Source: Mucilaginibacter sp. (GTDB lineage: Bacteria > Bacteroidota > Bacteroidia > Sphingobacteriales > Sphingobacteriaceae). From it: a DNA stretch of 64,000 nucleotides. Of the stretch, positions 27,148-34,933 are shown one piece after another. Where the stretch lies: positions 85,356 through 149,355 of the forward strand of contig NZ_JANYGH010000029.1 of assembly GCF_025362475.1 (NCBI RefSeq), read 5' to 3'. Numbering within the stretch: the stretch's first letter is position 1; every line of letters begins with the position of its first letter. The translations under genes and the position numbers were made by a program. The notes under the pieces are model-generated. The model ran no database searches. It was not told where the DNA came from and worked only from the letters and a program-made list of their open reading frames with translations.

Positions 27148-27678
27148 TTAAAATAATTCTTCCAGATCCTGCCTAACCAGGTTGACGGCTATCTCGTACG
27201 GATCATCTTCCAGCTGACTTAAATGAATGAGCACGGTTTTGCTTAGTTCCATGCCGGTTGAATTTTCGGGCATGGCCTTTACCGCGTTGTTTACCAGGCT
27301 CAGGGTGTCTTCTTTAACGCGTTTGAGCACAGCCCAAACCCTGCTGCTCACGTATATTTGCTGCGTAACATTATGCTGAAATTCGTTACGGATTTCGTTT
27401 ACCACGATGATGTGCAATTCGGCTGCTGATAAGCCGCCAACGTTGAGGCGGATAAGCATATTAGCAGGGTTAATACGCTCAATAAATAATACAACCCGCT
27501 CATACGCCTGCAAGCGTAGAGGCAATGTTTGTGTACTAACACTGCGTTTGAGCTCCAATATTTGTAACTGGCTTTGTTTATCCAGGTAAGGTTTAAACAG
27601 GTAAAAAGCTATCCATACTACACCGGCCCCGGCAATGGTGAATTTTAAAATATCAAGTAAATAAAGAGGTGTTAGCAT
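27148..27678 (-). CDS. conserved membrane-anchored protein of unknown function
   Basis: The 176-residue protein has one N-terminal transmembrane helix ([22 protein letters not shown]) and a cytoplasmic helical domain with a recognisable [20 protein letters not shown] segment and a conserved [15 protein letters not shown] stretch. Related proteins occur next to the mutase gene in Bacteroidota as far as I recall (DUF7935-like). It lies five bases ahead of the mutase gene in the same operon. No catalytic motif is visible. Confidence 0.75.
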   Translation of the reverse strand: MLTPLYLLDILKFTIAGAGVVWIAFYLFKPYLDKQSQLQILELKRSVSTQTLPLRLQAYERVVLFIERINPANMLIRLNVGGLSAAELHIIVVNEIRNEFQHNVTQQIYVSSRVWAVLKRVKEDTLSLVNNAVKAMPENSTGMELSKTVLIHLSQLEDDPYEIAVNLVRQDLEELF

Positions 27679-27743
27679 GTTTTTTTAAAATGTTAAGCTG
27701 AGGTCATAAAATACCCGTGGATGTAAAAATCCACATTTTACCT

Positions 27744-27751
27744 TATATTTG
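27744..27751 (+). promoter_or_regulatory. probable -7 promoter box
   Basis: TATATTTG matches the Bacteroidota consensus exactly and lies 20 bases before the iron-sulfur assembly gene start. Confidence 0.6.
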
Positions 27752-27771
27752 TATAGTTAAATAAAAATAAG

Positions 27772-28119
27772 ATGAGCACTGCTGTTGAAATTGCACCGGT
27801 ATCCTTTACAGAGGGAGCCGTTAAAGAACTTTTTAAATTGAAGGATCAGCAAGAGATAGGTGAAGACTTTGGCCTGCGTGTTGGTGTTGAAGGTGGTGGC
27901 TGCTCTGGCATGAACTACATTTTAGGTTTCGATCAGAAAAAGGATGGAGACCAGGAATTTATCATTGATGGTATAAAGGTTTTTATGCATAAAGCACATG
28001 GCATGTACCTGATGGGGATGCAGATTAATTTCCAGGATGGCTTAAACGCGCGTGGGTTTACCTTTAATAATCCTAACGCTGCCAGTACCTGTGGTTGCGG
28101 AACTTCGTTTTCGGTATAA
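27772..28119 (+). CDS. A-type iron-sulfur cluster assembly protein (HesB/IscA/SufA family)
   Basis: The 115-residue protein has the three conserved cysteines of the A-type carriers: GGGCSGMNY (Cys about 44) and STCGCGTSF (last two Cys near residues 108-110). Length and fold segments (FGLRVGVEGGGC, NFQDGLNARGFTFNNPNA) match the family. It receives or delivers Fe-S clusters to target enzymes. It stands alone rather than in a suf operon. A perfect promoter box and a strong terminator bracket it as a single-gene unit. Confidence 0.95.
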   Translation: MSTAVEIAPVSFTEGAVKELFKLKDQQEIGEDFGLRVGVEGGGCSGMNYILGFDQKKDGDQEFIIDGIKVFMHKAHGMYLMGMQINFQDGLNARGFTFNNPNAASTCGCGTSFSV

Positions 28120-28141
28120 ATAAATAAAATCAGGATATAAG

Positions 28142-28169
28142 AACCGTGTGCATCAGGCATGCGGTTTTT
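28142..28169 (+). terminator. Rho-independent terminator
   Basis: AACCGTGTGC (28142-28151) pairs with GCATGCGGTT (28157-28166) through ten pairs including two G-U, followed by TTT. It ends the iron-sulfur carrier gene. Confidence 0.75.
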
Positions 28170-28488
28170 ATATCATATAATATCTCCACAGTTTAGCTAT
28201 GGTATTTGCTGCTCATAGTCTGTGTTCCTTCCTCTTTCTTAGTTAGTTTCTTATTTTGGGTGGTTATCGTTGTGATGCGCTTTTTACTGTGGCTGCATTT
28301 CATAAACGCATTTGCCGTTATAAACCATAGGCAAAAGATACTTCAAAACGGAGTTATACAATAATTGCACAGTTACTATACAATTACTGGTAAGGTAAGT
28401 TTCCAAACAATTTTGCTGTTATTTGTTACATTTACTATACGCATTAATAGTTTAAGCAAGGCTGTCAATGCAACCAATTATTTGTTAA
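28170..28488. other. intergenic region, nothing recognised
   Basis: 319 bases before the patatin gene hold no convincing frame, hairpin or repeat. The final 100 bases are AT-rich and presumably include the promoter. Confidence 0.4.
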
Positions 28489-29373
28489 ATGAAACAAAAT
28501 ATATCCTTAGTATTATCGGGTGGCGGGGCCAGGGGCATAGCTCATATTGGTGTAATTGAAGAATTGGAGCGACAGGGATTTAATATAATTTCGGTTGCTG
28601 GTACATCAATGGGGGCTGTTGTTGGCGGTGTATATGCTTTAGGGCAAATGGAAGCCTATAAAAGCTGGCTTTACACACTTGATAAACTAAAAGTGTTCGG
28701 TCTTATTGATTTTAGTTTTAGTGCACAGGGGATGGTTAAGGGGGATAAGCTTTTTAATACCATAAAAGCGTTTATCAATGATGCCAATATTGAAGATCTT
28801 AACATACCGTATGCAGCCGTAGCGGCCGATATCATTAATAAAAAAGAAGTGGTTTTTACGGAGGGGAGCATTTATGATGCTATCAGGGCATCAATTGCCA
28901 TTCCTACTGTTTTTACGCCGGTAAAGTATGCTGATGGTTTATTGGTTGATGGGGGTATTATCAACAACCTGCCTATTGAACATGTAAAAAGGCAACCGGG
29001 AGATATATTAGTGGCCGTAAATGTAAACGCGATGATTCCTGTTGATAAGCCGGTGGTATGCCAAAATGTGATGGAAGTAAAACATTCCCTTTACCGCCAA
29101 AAAATCAAAGATTTTTATCGTCAGCTTTATACGGTGAAGCCACCCAATCACGAAGAAAAGCTGGGCTATTTTAACGTGATCAATAAAACCTTAAATTTAA
29201 TGACCTATCATACCACGAAGCTTGCCCTTGAAAAATATTCGCCCAATATCCTGGTCAATATATCGCATGAGTATTGTAGTACCTATGATTTTTATAAGGC
29301 CGAGGAAATGGTTGAAGCCGGCAGGTACGCAGCCAAAAATGCCATCGACGCATATAAAGAAGGCCTTGATTAA
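28489..29373 (+). CDS. patatin-like phospholipase
   Basis: The 294-residue protein has the oxyanion-hole motif SGGGARGIAHIGV (residues about 10-22), the nucleophile elbow GTSMGAVVG (Ser about 41), and the catalytic Asp in VDGGIINNLP (Asp about 154), the full Ser-Asp dyad of bacterial patatins. There is no signal peptide or beta-barrel domain, so it is a cytoplasmic or membrane-peripheral lipid acyl hydrolase. Substrate unknown. It is monocistronic, with a terminator directly behind. Confidence 0.93.
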   Translation: MKQNISLVLSGGGARGIAHIGVIEELERQGFNIISVAGTSMGAVVGGVYALGQMEAYKSWLYTLDKLKVFGLIDFSFSAQGMVKGDKLFNTIKAFINDANIEDLNIPYAAVAADIINKKEVVFTEGSIYDAIRASIAIPTVFTPVKYADGLLVDGGIINNLPIEHVKRQPGDILVAVNVNAMIPVDKPVVCQNVMEVKHSLYRQKIKDFYRQLYTVKPPNHEEKLGYFNVINKTLNLMTYHTTKLALEKYSPNILVNISHEYCSTYDFYKAEEMVEAGRYAAKNAIDAYKEGLD

Positions 29374-29380
29374 AATTTAA

Positions 29381-29410
29381 AACCCCGGCATACCTTGGCA
29401 AACCGGGGTT
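29381..29410 (+). terminator. Rho-independent terminator after the patatin gene
   Basis: AACCCCGG (29381-29388) pairs with CCGGGGTT (29403-29410) around a 14-nt loop, flanked by AAA before and GTTT after, consistent with use from either side. Confidence 0.75.
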
Positions 29411-29454
29411 GTTTCAGCCTCGCTGATGATTTTATTACTGGTTGGTTAGCAGGT

Positions 29455-29610
29455 TTATATAGCTGTATCCGTGCGTAAAAAGCCCAGAATCAATGCAATA
29501 ATAGCAATAACCAATAGTACGTGGATTAAGCCACCTACTGAATAAACAAATGCGCCTACTGCCCATCCTATAATGAGGATAACGGCAACGATATACAAAA
29601 TTGATCTCAT
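29455..29610 (-). CDS. small membrane protein, Lmo0937 family
   Basis: Read on the minus strand from ATG 29610, the frame gives 51 residues: MRSILYIVAVILIIGWAVG, then a short Phe-Tyr-Ser-rich turn, GGLIHVLLVIAIIALILGF and a charged end (LRTDTAI). Two transmembrane helices and the G-W-A-V-G and GLIHVLLVIA motifs match the Lmo0937 family, which is stress-linked in Firmicutes and very common in Bacteroidota. The gene converges on the patatin terminator. Function unknown. Confidence 0.88.
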   Translation of the reverse strand: MRSILYIVAVILIIGWAVGAFVYSVGGLIHVLLVIAIIALILGFLRTDTAI

Positions 29611-29886
29611 GGTAGATATTTTAAAGTGTTAGTAAATGATTGTTAAGAACTGATTCGATTAATCAATTACAATTTAAATACCAATTACATTTTTTACTTT
29701 GAAGTGTAGTATAACCTGTCGCGGAGAGGTGAATTTTGTACTCAAAATAAGTTATATAGCTTAGTATTCTATACAACTTTAAGGGATAAGCAGCTATATG
29801 CCATCCAATTAAGGGGGGAGACGTAATTTTATTGACCTTTCTTTACAATTTTATATATTTAGGCTGATAAACCTATAATACCCATT

Positions 29887-30117
29887 ATGTCATTCCTGGG
29901 ATATTTAAATACGATAAAAGCAAAAACGGGCAAAGGCCCGGCAGATTTCAGGGCACTTGCCGAAGAAAAAGGCATCACCCAAAATGGCGAATTAAAAGCA
30001 GCTGTAAAAGCAGGTGATATTGTAAAATGGCTTAAAGAAGATTTTGAACTGGGACACGGACATGCCATGGCCATTTATGCCCTGCTCAAAGGAATCAAGA
30101 ACGAGGATAGCGAATAG
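29887..30117 (+). CDS. DUF4287 family protein
   Basis: The 76-residue protein is basic and soluble. It matches the DUF4287 pattern: FLGYLNTIKAKTGKGPADF, LAEEKGI, GDIVKWLKEDFELGHGHAM, AIYALLKG. These small proteins resemble the N-terminal part of larger DUF4287-DUF5655 proteins. No catalytic residues are known to me. A hairpin terminator follows within 4 bp of the stop. Confidence 0.88.
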   Translation: MSFLGYLNTIKAKTGKGPADFRALAEEKGITQNGELKAAVKAGDIVKWLKEDFELGHGHAMAIYALLKGIKNEDSE

Positions 30118-30120
30118 TTG

Positions 30121-30144
30121 GCGGGACGTAAATTATCGTCCCGC
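30121..30144. terminator. hairpin terminator
   Basis: GCGGGACG (30121-30128) pairs with CGTCCCGC (30137-30144) around an 8-nt AT loop. It sits right after the DUF4287 gene; T-run support is weak. Confidence 0.6.
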
Positions 30145-30201
30145 TAATTACTCATCCATATCCGGGCCGGGCTTTCAGCTTTATGCCTTCTGCTTTAAGC
30201 T

Positions 30202-31194
30202 TTATCTCAGCTTTTGTTTCATATCAAAATGCTCAACCGTTTTGATGCCTGTGGGCCATTCATTAAAGGCAGAATACATCACATATTTGTTCTCCTTGTC
30301 CAATCCTGGAATGGTATTGCCAATCACTTTCCTTATTCCTTCGTTTTCCTTTTTAAGGGCCGTGGTGTCCTTTAGCTTGATATTGGTAAGGTAATATATC
30401 ATCGGGAAATCGCCCTCGGGGGTAGCTTGGTTAAATATTCTTATGATCTCCAGGTGGGTGGGAGCGCCCTTTATCGCCATAGGAATATGGTATTTACCTG
30501 ATACTTCATTTAAAACCGTGCTGTAGAAGCCGCTCATTTCGGTTTCAGCATCATATTTCCATATGGTGCTTGGACGGGTACAATTAATGGCCGATGCAGC
30601 AGTATTAAGCGCATTTACCAGGTAGCCTTTAGCATAGCTTGCTTTGGCAGCGGCATAAAGCTGCGGTGCGTTTTGGCCATTTTTGGCGTAGGCGCTTTGA
30701 TCAAGCTGGTTAAGTTTCCACCCATAATCAAACTTGCAATAAATTGCCGTGATCATGTACTGATTGGCAATATTTTTAGGCACAAAACAGGCTATGTACA
30801 TTTCTTTAACGCCGCCGGGGCAATACAATTTATAATTGTTACTACCCTTTAAATTGGCGTTAATGGTATCGCCATGTATGTAGTGGTTTACGATGTAATA
30901 TTCATCAAGCAGGGAATACTCGCCTTCTTTAAAGCGGTTGCTTGCCAGCTCTACCTGTCGTTTCCGGTAGGGAGCGGCAATAAAATCCTGCGACATGATG
31001 AACTCCAGCTGTACTTCATCATTAGTTTTTAGTGCGGCAAATAACTTTTTATTTAAGTCGTGAAAACGAGTTTGATCTCCGGAACTTATTTTGTCATTTT
31101 TATAAATTCCCGGGCCGGGTGGCGCGCAGCTTTGTAAAGTAAAAACAGTAAACAAAAAGATGGATATCCTTGTGAAAGGTTTAGTATATTTCAT
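30202..31194 (-). CDS. lipoprotein of unknown function
   Basis: From ATG 31194 (MKYTKPFTR) the product has 330 residues, with a lipoprotein signal ending LFTVFTLQSC. The mature part has an N-terminal NTF2-like pattern (RFHDLNKKLFAALKTNDEVQ; FIMSQDFIAAPYRKR), a middle with two cysteines (LYCPGGVKEMYIACF) and a helical repeat-like stretch (AAKASYAKGYLVNALNTAAS). I do not recognise a named family. It should be anchored in the outer or inner membrane facing the periplasm. An alternative start lies four codons upstream at 31206. Confidence 0.7.
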   Translation of the reverse strand: MKYTKPFTRISIFLFTVFTLQSCAPPGPGIYKNDKISSGDQTRFHDLNKKLFAALKTNDEVQLEFIMSQDFIAAPYRKRQVELASNRFKEGEYSLLDEYYIVNHYIHGDTINANLKGSNNYKLYCPGGVKEMYIACFVPKNIANQYMITAIYCKFDYGWKLNQLDQSAYAKNGQNAPQLYAAAKASYAKGYLVNALNTAASAINCTRPSTIWKYDAETEMSGFYSTVLNEVSGKYHIPMAIKGAPTHLEIIRIFNQATPEGDFPMIYYLTNIKLKDTTALKKENEGIRKVIGNTIPGLDKENKYVMYSAFNEWPTGIKTVEHFDMKQKLR

Positions 31195-31309
31195 TATAAA
31201 TTGCAATAGGTTATTGTTACGATGATACAGATTTATTAGCTACTTAGCAAAATTTACTGTAGCATTTTCATTACCGTAGCCGTAATGTCATTAACAAACC
31301 TGAGTATCA

Positions 31310-31723
31310 ATGAGAAAATTACTACTTGTAGTACTGGCGGCTGTTGTTATGATAAGCTGCCATAAAGAAAATAAAATTAATAAGGCCGATAACCTTAACA
31401 TTACAGGCAACTGGGAATACCGCGGAACCACATGTTATTGCGTGCCCCCAACTGATACCAATGCCTATAAACCCGGCAATGGAACCATTTACAGCTTCAT
31501 CGGAGGTACTTACAAGTATTCGGTTAAACATCAATTGCAAAAAAGCGGTACCTTCAAACTGTTTAAAGAAAACGTAAATGGCACCGAGCTTAACCGCATC
31601 ATTTTTGATAATGATAATAGTGGCGAGGCTAAATATATAGGACTTAACGGGAATAAATTTAGCCTTGGTGGAGCCATAGGAAGTGCCGCAGATGCACCGG
31701 TGGATTTTTATGAAAAGCTATAA
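31310..31723 (+). CDS. small lipoprotein
   Basis: The 137-residue product has a lipobox (VVLAAVVMISCHKEN, Cys17) and a lipocalin-like or beta-rich mature part (NITGNWEYRGTTCYC, GTIYSFIGGTYKYS, SGTFKLFKENVNG), a common pattern in Bacteroidota for DUF4923/lipocalin-like lipoproteins. No family can be assigned with confidence. It is transcribed divergently from the previous lipoprotein gene and converges with phzF. Confidence 0.7.
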   Translation: MRKLLLVVLAAVVMISCHKENKINKADNLNITGNWEYRGTTCYCVPPTDTNAYKPGNGTIYSFIGGTYKYSVKHQLQKSGTFKLFKENVNGTELNRIIFDNDNSGEAKYIGLNGNKFSLGGAIGSAADAPVDFYEKL

Positions 31724-31749
31724 ATACTTATTAGTCGCCTAAGTACTCT

Positions 31750-32634
31750 TTACAGGTACAGTGTTCCTTCCATAACGATAACAGAAGACCCACTTACCCA
31801 AACGCCATCGCCGGCAACTTTAACATGAATTGATGATGGGTGTTGAACTGCTGTGCCCTGCAAAATCTGGTAGTCCTGGTTTTGTTTAATATGGCCAAGT
31901 TTTTCCAGGTAACCGGCCAAAGGCCCCGCTGCCGTACCTGTTGCCGGGTCCTCGTCAATCCCCATACCTGGATTAAAAAACCTCGCTTCTGCAATATACG
32001 GCGCATCCGGCTGATTGGTGGTAAACAGGTAGAAACCCTCGAAGTCATATTTTTTAGAAAGCTGTTTTAAAAGTGATTTATCGGGCACTGCTTTTTGTAA
32101 TGCCGCGAGATTTTTTACCGGTACCATCAGGTGTGCAACCTCTGTTTCAACTATGTTAATTTCCCAGCCATTTAAATTTAAGTCGCCAGGGGATAATCCA
32201 ATAGCTTGAGCAATCCGGTCGGCAGGTATGGTGCTGATCACTTTAGCCGGTTGCTGTTTCATGGCAACGTATGGAAGGCCGTCAATTTCGGTAACCCGGA
32301 GTGGGATCCTCGTGTCCTTAATAATTACCGACGGCTCCCCATCCTGGTGTTTAAAAATATCCCAGCCTTTTATTAAAGCCAGGCATACGGCGCCTAACAG
32401 GTTATGCCCCGCGCCAATTACTTCAAACTCCGCAGGTGTAAATGAGCGTACCTTTAGCACGTTTTCTGTTGTTGAATAGTTCACAAAAGAAGTTTCTGAA
32501 TAGCCAAACTCCCTTGATATAGCATGGTACTGGCTTAGTTCAAGTTCATCATCGGTATAAACTACTGAAAGTTGATTGCCTTTATATTTTGTATCTGTAA
32601 ATACATCGAGCACATAATAATTGAGTTTTTTCAT
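31750..32634 (-). CDS. PhzF family isomerase/epimerase-like protein
   Basis: The 294-residue protein follows the PhzF pattern: YYVLDVFTDTKYKGNQLSVV at the start, REFGYSETSFV with the catalytic-type Glu (about 47), VIGAGHNLLGA, MGIDEDPATGTAAGPLAGYL, and the C-terminal QGTAVQHPSSIHVKV. The fold is that of diaminopimelate epimerase. In phenazine makers PhzF isomerises a dihydro-anthranilate; in other bacteria the substrate is unknown and no phenazine genes are near. It is divergent from an HxlR regulator with a palindromic operator between, so it is probably controlled by that regulator. Confidence 0.94.
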   Translation of the reverse strand: MKKLNYYVLDVFTDTKYKGNQLSVVYTDDELELSQYHAISREFGYSETSFVNYSTTENVLKVRSFTPAEFEVIGAGHNLLGAVCLALIKGWDIFKHQDGEPSVIIKDTRIPLRVTEIDGLPYVAMKQQPAKVISTIPADRIAQAIGLSPGDLNLNGWEINIVETEVAHLMVPVKNLAALQKAVPDKSLLKQLSKKYDFEGFYLFTTNQPDAPYIAEARFFNPGMGIDEDPATGTAAGPLAGYLEKLGHIKQNQDYQILQGTAVQHPSSIHVKVAGDGVWVSGSSVIVMEGTLYL

Positions 32635-32679
32635 TTTGTTATTTAATTAACGTGCAATCAAAATTAAAGGCTAATAGTT

Positions 32680-32687
32680 TATTTTTG
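32680..32687 (+). promoter_or_regulatory. probable -7 promoter box of the hxlR gene
   Basis: TATTTTTG fits the TAnnTTTG consensus. The predicted start of transcription would fall at the left edge of the adjoining palindrome. Confidence 0.45.
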
Positions 32688-32693
32688 TTATGG

Positions 32694-32727
32694 GTTAACT
32701 AAAGGTTACTAGTTACCTTTAGTTAAC
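32694..32727. promoter_or_regulatory. palindromic operator for the HxlR regulator
   Basis: GTTAACTAAAGGT (32694-32706) and ACCTTTAGTTAAC (32715-32727) are perfect inverted halves separated by 8 bases, themselves near-symmetric. The site lies 11 bp before the hxlR start and between the divergent genes, just as expected for an autoregulated dimeric winged-helix regulator. Confidence 0.75.
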
Positions 32728-32738
32728 TATCAATTACT

Positions 32739-33107
32739 ATGGACACAATCAACATCAACGGAATTATACAGGAAGCCAGCTGCGACCAGGAATTAGCTGC
32801 TATAAAAGACAGCCTTGAAATATTAGGTGGAAAATGGAAGCTGAGAATTATGCGGCACTTGAATAACCGCCATGCCGAGAAAAATACATTTAAAAAGCTT
32901 CAACGCGAAATTGAGGGAATTTCGGCCAAAATGCTGTCTAAAGAATTGCAGGATCTGGAGATGAACCTGCTTATTTCCAGAACAGTGATGGATACCAGGC
33001 CAATCACCGTAAATTATGCCATTACGGAATATGGACTGAGTGTTTTACCTGTTACAGAAACATTGGTGCAATGGGGCTTAAACCACAGGCAGAAAATCAA
33101 AGCATAA
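32739..33107 (+). CDS. HxlR family transcriptional regulator
   Basis: The 122-residue winged helix-turn-helix protein has the family pattern: CDQELAAIKDSLEILGGKWK at the start, KKLQREIEGISAKMLSKELQ as the recognition region, and a wing with TVNYAITEYG. Cys15 near the N-terminus is the usual position of the redox or aldehyde-sensing Cys in HxlR/YodB/HypR-type regulators. It most likely represses itself and the divergent phzF-like gene through the palindrome at 32694-32727. The inducer is not known. Confidence 0.94.
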   Translation: MDTININGIIQEASCDQELAAIKDSLEILGGKWKLRIMRHLNNRHAEKNTFKKLQREIEGISAKMLSKELQDLEMNLLISRTVMDTRPITVNYAITEYGLSVLPVTETLVQWGLNHRQKIKA

Positions 33108-33303
33108 TATTAAAAGTCGTTATGCTGATTATTTCCGGAGTTTTATTGGAATATACGCCTTTAATATACATGAAAACAAAAAATATCATTTATTTCGATA
33201 TTATAATAAATGATATCGCATGGGTTTTCCACCACGTACCTGAGTCATGATTGTCTGAACCAAGTTCAGGCCTGCCGCCATTTAAACAGCAAAAAACATA
33301 AAG

Positions 33304-33377
33304 AGGTCGGTACAAGATTCGAACTTGCGAACATTCCTTTTGCAGAGGACTCCCTTGGACCACTCGGGCAACCGACC
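33304..33377 (-). tRNA. tRNA-Cys (GCA)
   Basis: The minus strand folds as a cloverleaf: acceptor GGTCGGT/ACCGACC, T arm GCAAG-TTCGAAT-CTTGT, anticodon loop CTGCAAA with anticodon GCA. The discriminator base at 33304 reads U, the identity base of tRNA-Cys. The outer anticodon-stem pair is a G-A mismatch and no CCA is encoded. Confidence 0.82.
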
Positions 33378-33458
33378 CATTTTTTGACAGCCTAAGCTAT
33401 CCTGTTAAAATAAATACATTCATCATATGCTTAATTGTTATAAATCAATTTATTATAG

Positions 33459-33531
33459 TGGAAATAAAAGGGATTGAACCTTTAACCGACACCGTATAAG
33501 GGTGCTGCTCTGACCATTGAGCTATATTTCC
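33459..33531 (-). tRNA. tRNA-Ile with anticodon UAU
   Basis: Acceptor GGAAATA/TATTTCC, D arm AGCTCAATGGTCAGAGCA, anticodon stem GCACC/GGTGT around loop CTTATAC, T arm AAAGG-TTCAATC-CCTTT, discriminator A. The anticodon reads UAU for the AUA codon, whereas most bacteria use a CAU anticodon modified to lysidine. No CCA is encoded. Confidence 0.8.
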
Positions 33532-33534
33532 AAG

Positions 33535-33608
33535 TAGGGTAACCCGGGCTCGAACCGGGAGCCTCCACATCCCAAATGTGGTAATCTGACCAATTGATAT
33601 ACTACCCT
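33535..33608 (-). tRNA. tRNA-Pro (UGG)
   Basis: Acceptor AGGGTAG/TTACCCT, weak D arm (ATC/GAT), anticodon stem CCACA/TGTGG around the typical proline loop TTTGGGA, T arm CCCGG-TTCGAGC-CCGGG, discriminator A. It lies four bases from the tRNA-Ile gene, so the two must be processed from one transcript. Confidence 0.82.
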
Positions 33609-33620
33609 GAAAACAAAAAA

Positions 33621-33644
33621 TCCCCTTAGATTTATCTAAGGGGA
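33621..33644 (-). terminator. Rho-independent terminator directly upstream of the tRNA cluster
   Basis: On the minus strand TCCCCTTAG and CTAAGGGGA form a perfect 9-bp stem with a 6-nt loop, followed by TTTTTTG. It lies 12 bases before tRNA-Pro on the same strand, so it either ends the upstream transcript or acts as an attenuator of the tRNA operon. Confidence 0.8.
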
Positions 33645-33665
33645 CCTGGTTACTTTATATCTTTT

Positions 33666-33739
33666 TTATGAATACGTAGCTACCTCCTCTGATAAATCAG
33701 TTGCGGGAATCGGCTGGGTATACATATTGTATTTTTCAT
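33666..33739 (-). other. two overlapping mini reading frames ahead of the terminator
   Basis: On the minus strand, one 19-codon frame (33739-33680) reads MKNTICIPSRFPQLIYQRR. Another (33725-33666) reads MYTQPIPATDLSEEVATYS. Either could be a leader peptide placed before the 33621-33644 terminator and the tRNA genes. Neither can be shown to be translated from sequence alone. Confidence 0.25.
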
Positions 33740-33789
33740 GATGCAATGATACATAAATATTTATTAAACAAGAAAAAAAAATATTTAAT

Positions 33790-34296
33790 TTATTTTAAAT
33801 AGGTTATTTCTCCCTTCAGTAAGCCAGTCAGTTTATCTTTTGCCGGGATGCTTTCTGATTTATAGCAGAGTGTTGTAAGTAGATAAACAAATGCAAGCAT
33901 CAATAAAGGTGCGAAAACCGGAAACCCAATTTGCCCTTTCTTCATTTCGCTTACCAATATTGATAAGCCGGTAATGGTAAGAAAAAAAAACGCAAAACCT
34001 ATAAAGACCCATACGCCGGGATGTATAGTCATTTTCACAATTACTCTGCTTCCGTTTTCGTAAGCAGATATTGAACCTTTAATTTGAGGATTGAAAGAAT
34101 TACGGCCTGAAATATCAGGTTCAAATTGAAATTCGTCATTCATTACATACCCCTTAAAATAAGTCCCCTTGGTTGATCGGCCAAAATCCAGAAATCTATT
34201 GCTCCTTGGTGAAATCTCTTTTTCCATGATCTTTTGAACTTCATTCGGCTTTAACTGTGTATCTATATAAAAATGTTCGTAAGGCAGGTATTTCAT
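33790..34296 (-). CDS. membrane protein of unknown function
   Basis: The best start is ATG 34296 (MKYLPYEHF), giving 168 residues. The first 95 residues are soluble and beta-rich (FDQ-like strands; DFGRSTKGTYFKGYV; ISAYENGSRVIVKMTI). They are followed by two transmembrane helices (GVWVFIGFAFFFLTITGLSI and FPVFAPLLMLAFVYLLTTL) and a short soluble end. I recognise no family. The gene is AT-rich and convergent to nothing; the tRNA cluster follows downstream on the same strand. Confidence 0.65.
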   Translation of the reverse strand: MKYLPYEHFYIDTQLKPNEVQKIMEKEISPRSNRFLDFGRSTKGTYFKGYVMNDEFQFEPDISGRNSFNPQIKGSISAYENGSRVIVKMTIHPGVWVFIGFAFFFLTITGLSILVSEMKKGQIGFPVFAPLLMLAFVYLLTTLCYKSESIPAKDKLTGLLKGEITYLK

Positions 34297-34437
34297 CAAT
34301 GCAAAGTAAGACCGAATTTGAATACATTGCATGGATTTTCATCTTTTTTATTTCACTAAGCAACCTCTTTCCCCCGCTTAATTCCTTGCTCTTTACATTT
34401 TATCTCGATATATTTAAAGTGCCAAACCACACCGATC

Positions 34438-34911
34438 ATGCCAAAGGAAGAAATATCTGATCTGCTTAGATTCCTGTATGAATTTTCGCCGGAGGTAAGG
34501 GAGAAAGTATTATGGCTGCGCGAATGGGTATGGGATTTATATCCGCAAGCCAACGAACTCATTTATGATAATTATAATGCGCTGGCGTTTGGCTGGTCGC
34601 CTACAGAAAAACTGGGGCAAACCTTTTGCTCAATAGCAGTATATCGTATTAATGAAGGCATCCATTTTGGCTTTTATTGGGGAGCCGATATTGCCGACCC
34701 GCAGAAGCTTTTATTGGGCAAGGGCAACCAGTACAGGTATGTGCCAGTTAATAACCTGGATGATTTTCCGTGGGATTATATTTCAGGCCTTGTTGAGCAG
34801 GCCTGGGAAAACTCGTTAGCAAAAGTTAAATCCCCCAAAGATATTGTTAAAGGCAAAACCATTACCAAAATGACATCGCCTAAGAAAAGAGAAAAGAAGC
34901 TGAAGAAATAA
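34438..34911 (+). CDS. DUF1801 family protein
   Basis: The 157-residue protein shows the YdhG/DUF1801 pattern: a helical start (LLRFLYEFSPEVREKVLWLR), ANELIYDNYNALAFGWSP and IAVYRINEGIHFGFYWGADI, then a Lys-rich tail. These proteins have a fold similar to frataxin-like or phosphoribulokinase-like small domains and their function is not established. A second DUF1801 protein is encoded convergently 22 bp downstream. Confidence 0.85.
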   Translation: MPKEEISDLLRFLYEFSPEVREKVLWLREWVWDLYPQANELIYDNYNALAFGWSPTEKLGQTFCSIAVYRINEGIHFGFYWGADIADPQKLLLGKGNQYRYVPVNNLDDFPWDYISGLVEQAWENSLAKVKSPKDIVKGKTITKMTSPKKREKKLKK

Positions 34912-34933
34912 TTCAGCCCTAACCTTAATTCCT

